NCBI GenBank assembly: GCA_037130455.1 | Contig: JBAXSZ010000058.1 | Coordinates: 1-8,928, forward strand | DNA from: CAIMZW01 sp037130455 | GTDB taxonomy: Bacteria > Actinomycetota > Actinomycetes > Nanopelagicales > Nanopelagicaceae | Length of the DNA: 8,928 nt | Direction: 5' to 3' | Part shown: piece after piece, positions 6,320-8,928 of the stretch | How positions within the stretch are numbered: position 1 is the first letter of the stretch | How the letters are laid out: every line of letters begins with the position of its first letter | Made by a program: the position numbers and the translations under genes | Notes under the pieces: model-generated | The model's input: only the letters and a program-made list of their open reading frames with translations | Told to the model about the DNA's origin: nothing | The model's database searches: none

Positions 6320-7198
6320 TCACAGTAATGATTCTAAGTGTTGAACCGCGGCACTAAAGATCTTGTCATTGACATCCAATTGCGGAAAAACTGGCAGTGG
6401 CGGGCGCATAAATCCTAGGTCGGCAGGTCCTCGGAGTTTGCCATAAGTTTTTAGGGTTCCAATTGCTTTGCTCATCCCTGGGTTTGGCCCCAATATTTGG
6501 CCGATAGGTCCCATGATGGAATCTATTATTGATTGGGCTTTCTCAAAATCTCCTGCTACTGCCATCGAATGAGCCGCCAACATTTGCTTAGGGAAGAGAT
6601 TTGAGATGCCGCAGATGCCACCGTTAGCGCCAACGCTGATCGCTTTACCTAGAAGTGCATCACTTCCCACCAATAACTTTTTGCCGGTGCCAAGAAATGC
6701 TTTAACCGAATCCATACTTCCGCTGGAGTCTTTTACTCCCCAGACCGGAATTGCCGCTAGAACCTCCGGGCTAATAGTCAGTGCCGCCTCGGGAATGTTG
6801 TACGCAATGATGTTGTGGGGCGAAAAATCCACCAGCCGCTTATAGAAGTCGATCAGGCCTGCATCCGGAAGCGGACGGAAATAGCTAGGTGGGATCACCA
6901 TGAAGGCCGAGAGCGGTAAGTCTTTAACTGCGTCGATGTATTCTAGAATTTCACCGTAGCTATTTGAAATGATGGTGGGAATTAGTTCGCTAGAACCTTG
7001 GACATCGGCCAAATCCCGGGTAATTCGAATTCGCTCCTTCAAACTCAGGGAAGAGCCTTCGCCAAAGGTTCCGAAAGGGACCAATCCAGTTACTCCTTGC
7101 GCGTAGAGCCAGGCGCCATGCTCCTTAGTTGCCGCAAAATCAACCGCACCATTTGCTTTAAATGCCGTGAAATTGGGCGTGTATAGACCTCGCAGCAT
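6320..7198 (-). CDS. Dihydrodipicolinate synthase/N-acetylneuraminate lyase family aldolase
   Basis: A class I (Schiff-base) TIM-barrel aldolase or lyase acting on 2-keto acids, 292 aa. I chose the ATG at 7198 because GAGAGGA (7203-7209) lies six bases upstream; a GTG at 7213 is in frame but overlaps that site. Family motifs are the pyruvate-binding GTFGEG (43-48), the catalytic tyrosine in YNIP (Tyr133), the Schiff-base lysine in GVKDSSG (Lys156) and GSDALLGKAISVGANGGICGISN (178-200). DHDPS enzymes usually have an arginine five residues after the tyrosine; here the stretch reads YNIPEAAL with alanine, so true DapA activity is unlikely. A sialic acid, 2-keto-3-deoxy sugar acid or similar substrate is more probable. 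It heads a unit with the TipAS gene, downstream of a GntR-like site. Confidence 0.87.
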   Translation of the reverse strand: MLRGLYTPNFTAFKANGAVDFAATKEHGAWLYAQGVTGLVPFGTFGEGSSLSLKERIRITRDLADVQGSSELIPTIISNSYGEILEYIDAVKDLPLSAFMVIPPSYFRPLPDAGLIDFYKRLVDFSPHNIIAYNIPEAALTISPEVLAAIPVWGVKDSSGSMDSVKAFLGTGKKLLVGSDALLGKAISVGANGGICGISNLFPKQMLAAHSMAVAGDFEKAQSIIDSIMGPIGQILGPNPGMSKAIGTLKTYGKLRGPADLGFMRPPLPVFPQLDVNDKIFSAAVQHLESLL

Positions 7199-7420
7199 GA
7201 ATATTCCTCTCACGTACTGATGGATAGAACTGGTGGAATCGATAGAGTGAGATTGTATACAGTTTACGAAAATTTACTAGAAGCCGGACTGACATTTTGC
7301 TGGGACAGGTGAGTACCAACACTTGTTCAATTCAAAGAAACCAGCTTCACCTCTGCCTAATATTGTCGTATCGAAACAAAGAGTTATTCAAAAGCAGAGG
7401 CGCTTGCCCGTCTTGAGGCG
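7199..7420. other. Divergent intergenic region between aldolase and kinase genes
   Basis: These 222 bp separate genes transcribed outward in both directions and should contain promoters for both. The palindromic TTGTATACAG site at 7253-7262 is the clearest signal. On the minus strand, TACAAT (complement of 7252-7257) is a fair -10 box for the aldolase gene but has no good -35. For the plus strand I see only weak candidates: CTGACA at 7289-7294 and TAATAT at 7358-7363, not properly spaced with each other. Protein-like sequence in the kinase frame runs back to 7361. No RNA gene is recognised. Confidence 0.5.
7252..7263. promoter_or_regulatory. Candidate GntR/FCD-type operator overlapping the aldolase promoter
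   Basis: The core TGTATACA (7254-7261) is a perfect palindrome inside TTGTATACAG (7253-7262). FCD-subfamily GntR regulators typically bind T-N-G-T-N(0-2)-A-C-N-A; this site fits except for the final G. It overlaps the best -10 candidate of the aldolase gene, about 55 nt before its ATG, the position expected for a repressor site. No regulator gene is in the window. Confidence 0.5.
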
Positions 7421-8005
7421 TTGTTGGCATCCTCAAAATCCAGAGTGGTCTTGGGAATATCAGGCAAGCCCGGAGTCGGGAAATCTTCCCTGAGTCGATT
7501 CATCGTGGAAACATTTGGGCAAAATCGGGTTTGTGTAGTTCCTATGGATGGGTTCCATTTAAGCAATCGAGTTTTAGAAGATATGGGCATAAGGGATTGC
7601 AAAGGCGCACCCGAAACATTTGATGCCAGTGGATTCGTTTCACTATTGAGTCGGATTCGCGCCCAAGATAAAGATCCTGTCTATTTCCCGATATTCAATC
7701 GAGCGATTGAAGAGTCTATTGCCGCTCAAGGCGTTCTTCATCAGGATGTACAACTGGTCTTGGTAGAAGGTAATTATCTAAATTTGGAGAGTGAACCCTG
7801 GAACCAGATTATTGATCTTCTTGATGATTCATGGTTCTTAACATTGCCGGAGGAGATTCGTATCGAGCGTTTGGTGACTAGGCATGAAGCTTTCGGAAAA
7901 AGTAGAGCCGAGGCAATTGCCTGGGCGAATGGATCGGATCAAAGAAATGCAGAATTGATAGAGCGAAGCCGTCATACTTCCAGGATCAGCGTTGAAGTCG
8001 ACTAG
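7421..8005 (+). CDS. P-loop small-molecule kinase, YggC/FrcK-like (PanK/uridine kinase superfamily)
   Basis: Cytoplasmic kinase thought to phosphorylate a sugar, nucleoside or similar small molecule. The listed product is 194 aa from TTG 7421. Motifs are P-loop GKPGVGKS (15-22, Lys21), PMDGFH (41-46), KGAPETFDASGF (61-72), VYFPIFNR (87-94), VEGNYL (115-120) and RHEAFGKS..EA (154-165) followed by GSDQRNA (171-177), all typical of this family. The start is unsettled: GAGG at 7415-7418 suits TTG 7424 or, less well, TTG 7421, while the frame stays open and protein-like back to 7361 (reading KAEALARLEALL just before) with no ATG, GTG or TTG there. Relatives often have a short helix before the P-loop, so an unusual start or an upstream sequence change is possible. 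The TAG stop forms part of the ribosome site for the next gene. Confidence 0.82.
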   Translation: MLASSKSRVVLGISGKPGVGKSSLSRFIVETFGQNRVCVVPMDGFHLSNRVLEDMGIRDCKGAPETFDASGFVSLLSRIRAQDKDPVYFPIFNRAIEESIAAQGVLHQDVQLVLVEGNYLNLESEPWNQIIDLLDDSWFLTLPEEIRIERLVTRHEAFGKSRAEAIAWANGSDQRNAELIERSRHTSRISVEVD

Positions 8006-8018
8006 GAGACATCCAACA

Positions 8019-8807
8019 ATGAAAATTGCCTCTTGGAATATTATGCATGGAGAAATCGTGACACCTGGTAAGAGTGACGATGCTCTGGCTTTGTTTAAGG
8101 AAAGCGTGTTGGCCATCAATGCTCAAGTCATTGGCCTTCAAGAAGTGGATCACTCACATCCACGTTCTGGTTCGATTAACCAGGCTAAAGAGATTGCCCA
8201 GAGCATGAAGGCGCAAGATTGGGCATTCGCTCCATGTTTTTACGTTATTGATGATCAACAAATAAATATTGATCCGAAGGAAACTCCCATTATTACCAAT
8301 GCCAATGAATCCACAACAGCGGCCTACGGAATTGCCATAATTTCTAGAATTCCCGTTCAAGAGTGGCGTCGACATAATTTGCCGCTGGCCAAACTTGGTA
8401 AATTTATGACGATATCAACGAATGGAAAACTGGTCCGTATTTATGCCACAGACCATTCTCGTTGCGCACTTGCCGCAGTCTTGGCAGATGTCATTCTGAT
8501 AAATGTTCACTTATCTTTCATCTGGCCCTTTAACTGGCGACAATTTCAATCTGTAAAAAAGTGGGCAAGTGAACTAGAAGCCGAATTCAAAAGGCCTGTC
8601 ATTATTATGGGTGATCTCAATCTCCGGCGACTGGGCTGGGGAAATCGTTGGCATTCACTTATCGACGCGGTTACTTTTCCAGTCTGGAAACCCAAGCGCC
8701 AAATAGATTATTTCTTGAGCAAGAATGTATTTAACGTCTCCTCACACATTTACACATCAGCCATAAGCGATCACTTTGCTATATCAATGGATATAACAAT
8801 CGAATAG
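8019..8807 (+). CDS. Endonuclease/exonuclease/phosphatase (EEP) family metal-dependent hydrolase
   Basis: A 262-aa enzyme of the fold shared by DNase I, exonuclease III, sphingomyelinases and inositol polyphosphate phosphatases; it cleaves phosphodiester or phosphomonoester bonds with a divalent metal. ATG 8019 follows TAGGAGA (8003-8009), and the protein then begins with the usual MKIASWNI. An in-frame TTG at 7992 would overlap the kinase gene and is rejected. The active-site set is complete: Asn7, metal ligand Glu42 (LQEVD), Asn162 and His164 (NVHLS), Asp199 and Asn201 (GDLNL), Asp230 (RQIDYF) and the SDH motif (250-252). There is no signal peptide, so it acts in the cytoplasm. It lies 13 nt after the kinase and 11 nt before the SDR gene. 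The substrate cannot be read from the sequence; a role with a phosphorylated metabolite is as likely as one on DNA. Confidence 0.87.
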   Translation: MKIASWNIMHGEIVTPGKSDDALALFKESVLAINAQVIGLQEVDHSHPRSGSINQAKEIAQSMKAQDWAFAPCFYVIDDQQINIDPKETPIITNANESTTAAYGIAIISRIPVQEWRRHNLPLAKLGKFMTISTNGKLVRIYATDHSRCALAAVLADVILINVHLSFIWPFNWRQFQSVKKWASELEAEFKRPVIIMGDLNLRRLGWGNRWHSLIDAVTFPVWKPKRQIDYFLSKNVFNVSSHIYTSAISDHFAISMDITIE

Positions 8808-8818
8808 AGGATAATAAA

Positions 8819-8928
8819 ATGAATCAAGATTACTTAGGTAAAGTAGTTGTTATTACTGGTGCCAGCTCTGGTATTGGTGCCGCCTTGTCGAAAGAAATTG
8901 CTACTCGCGGCGGGTTTGTCGTTTTGGT
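8819..8928 (+). CDS. Short-chain dehydrogenase/reductase, N-terminal fragment
   Basis: This gene is cut by the window end; 36 complete codons are visible. It starts with ATG 8819 after GAGGA at 8807-8811 and reads MNQDYLGKVVVITGASSGIG, then an alanine-rich helix (AALSKEIATRG) and a following strand (FVVLV). The TGASSGIG glycine motif (residues 14-21) is the NAD(P)-binding signature of classical SDR enzymes. The catalytic Ser-Tyr-Lys part lies outside the window, so substrate and cofactor preference are unknown. It follows the EEP gene by 11 nt and is probably the third gene of the kinase-EEP-SDR unit. Confidence 0.88.
   Translation, partial: MNQDYLGKVVVITGASSGIGAALSKEIATRGGFVVL

Noticed and set aside
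7301..7357. Complementary words GCTGG/CCAGC and AGGTGA/TCACCT in the divergent region
   Set aside because: Their order does not allow one nested hairpin, there is no T-run, and short matches of this size are expected by chance.

Overview
The window is compact bacterial DNA with balanced base composition (by eye). It holds ten protein-coding genes, the last cut off by the window edge. No RNA gene, insertion sequence, prophage or CRISPR array is visible. A stand-alone TipAS-type domain protein, a YggC/PanK-like kinase and the overall gene style suggest an actinobacterium, perhaps one of the streamlined low-GC aquatic lineages. That assignment is inference, as no marker gene is present.

Left region (1-5902, plus strand): a BMP/PnrA-type ABC uptake system of the kind that usually carries nucleosides. 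It encodes a secreted substrate-binding protein (168-1205), a strong intrinsic terminator (1225-1258), an alpha/beta hydrolase of the hormone-sensitive-lipase type (1291-2253), two BPD_transp_2 permeases (2355-3401 and 3401-4393) and a fused double-ABC ATPase (4394-5902). The permease and ATPase genes overlap or abut and are surely co-transcribed. The binding-protein gene has codon bias typical of high expression, and the terminator behind it would let its transcript outnumber those of the membrane parts. The hydrolase between the binding protein and the membrane genes is the least expected element; it may process an esterified ligand or simply be a passenger.

Middle region (5899-7198, minus strand): a two-gene unit encoding a DHDPS/NAL-family class I aldolase and, 13 nt downstream, a small TipAS domain protein. 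The TipAS gene converges on the ATPase gene with a 4-nt overlap of the two coding regions and no terminator between them.

Right region (7199-8928): a 222-bp divergent intergenic region with a near-palindromic TTGTATACAG site, which resembles operators of FCD-type GntR regulators. It is followed by a plus-strand cluster of a YggC/FrcK-like P-loop small-molecule kinase, an endonuclease/exonuclease/phosphatase-fold protein and the start of a short-chain dehydrogenase/reductase. Aldolase, kinase and SDR next to a GntR-like site suggest sugar or sugar-acid metabolism, but the substrates cannot be read from the sequence.

Nothing here is clearly a new biological system. The points most worth checking are the hydrolase inside the transporter operon, the hairpin against the binding-protein ribosome site, the unanchored binding protein, the aldolase-TipAS pair and the unresolved kinase start.
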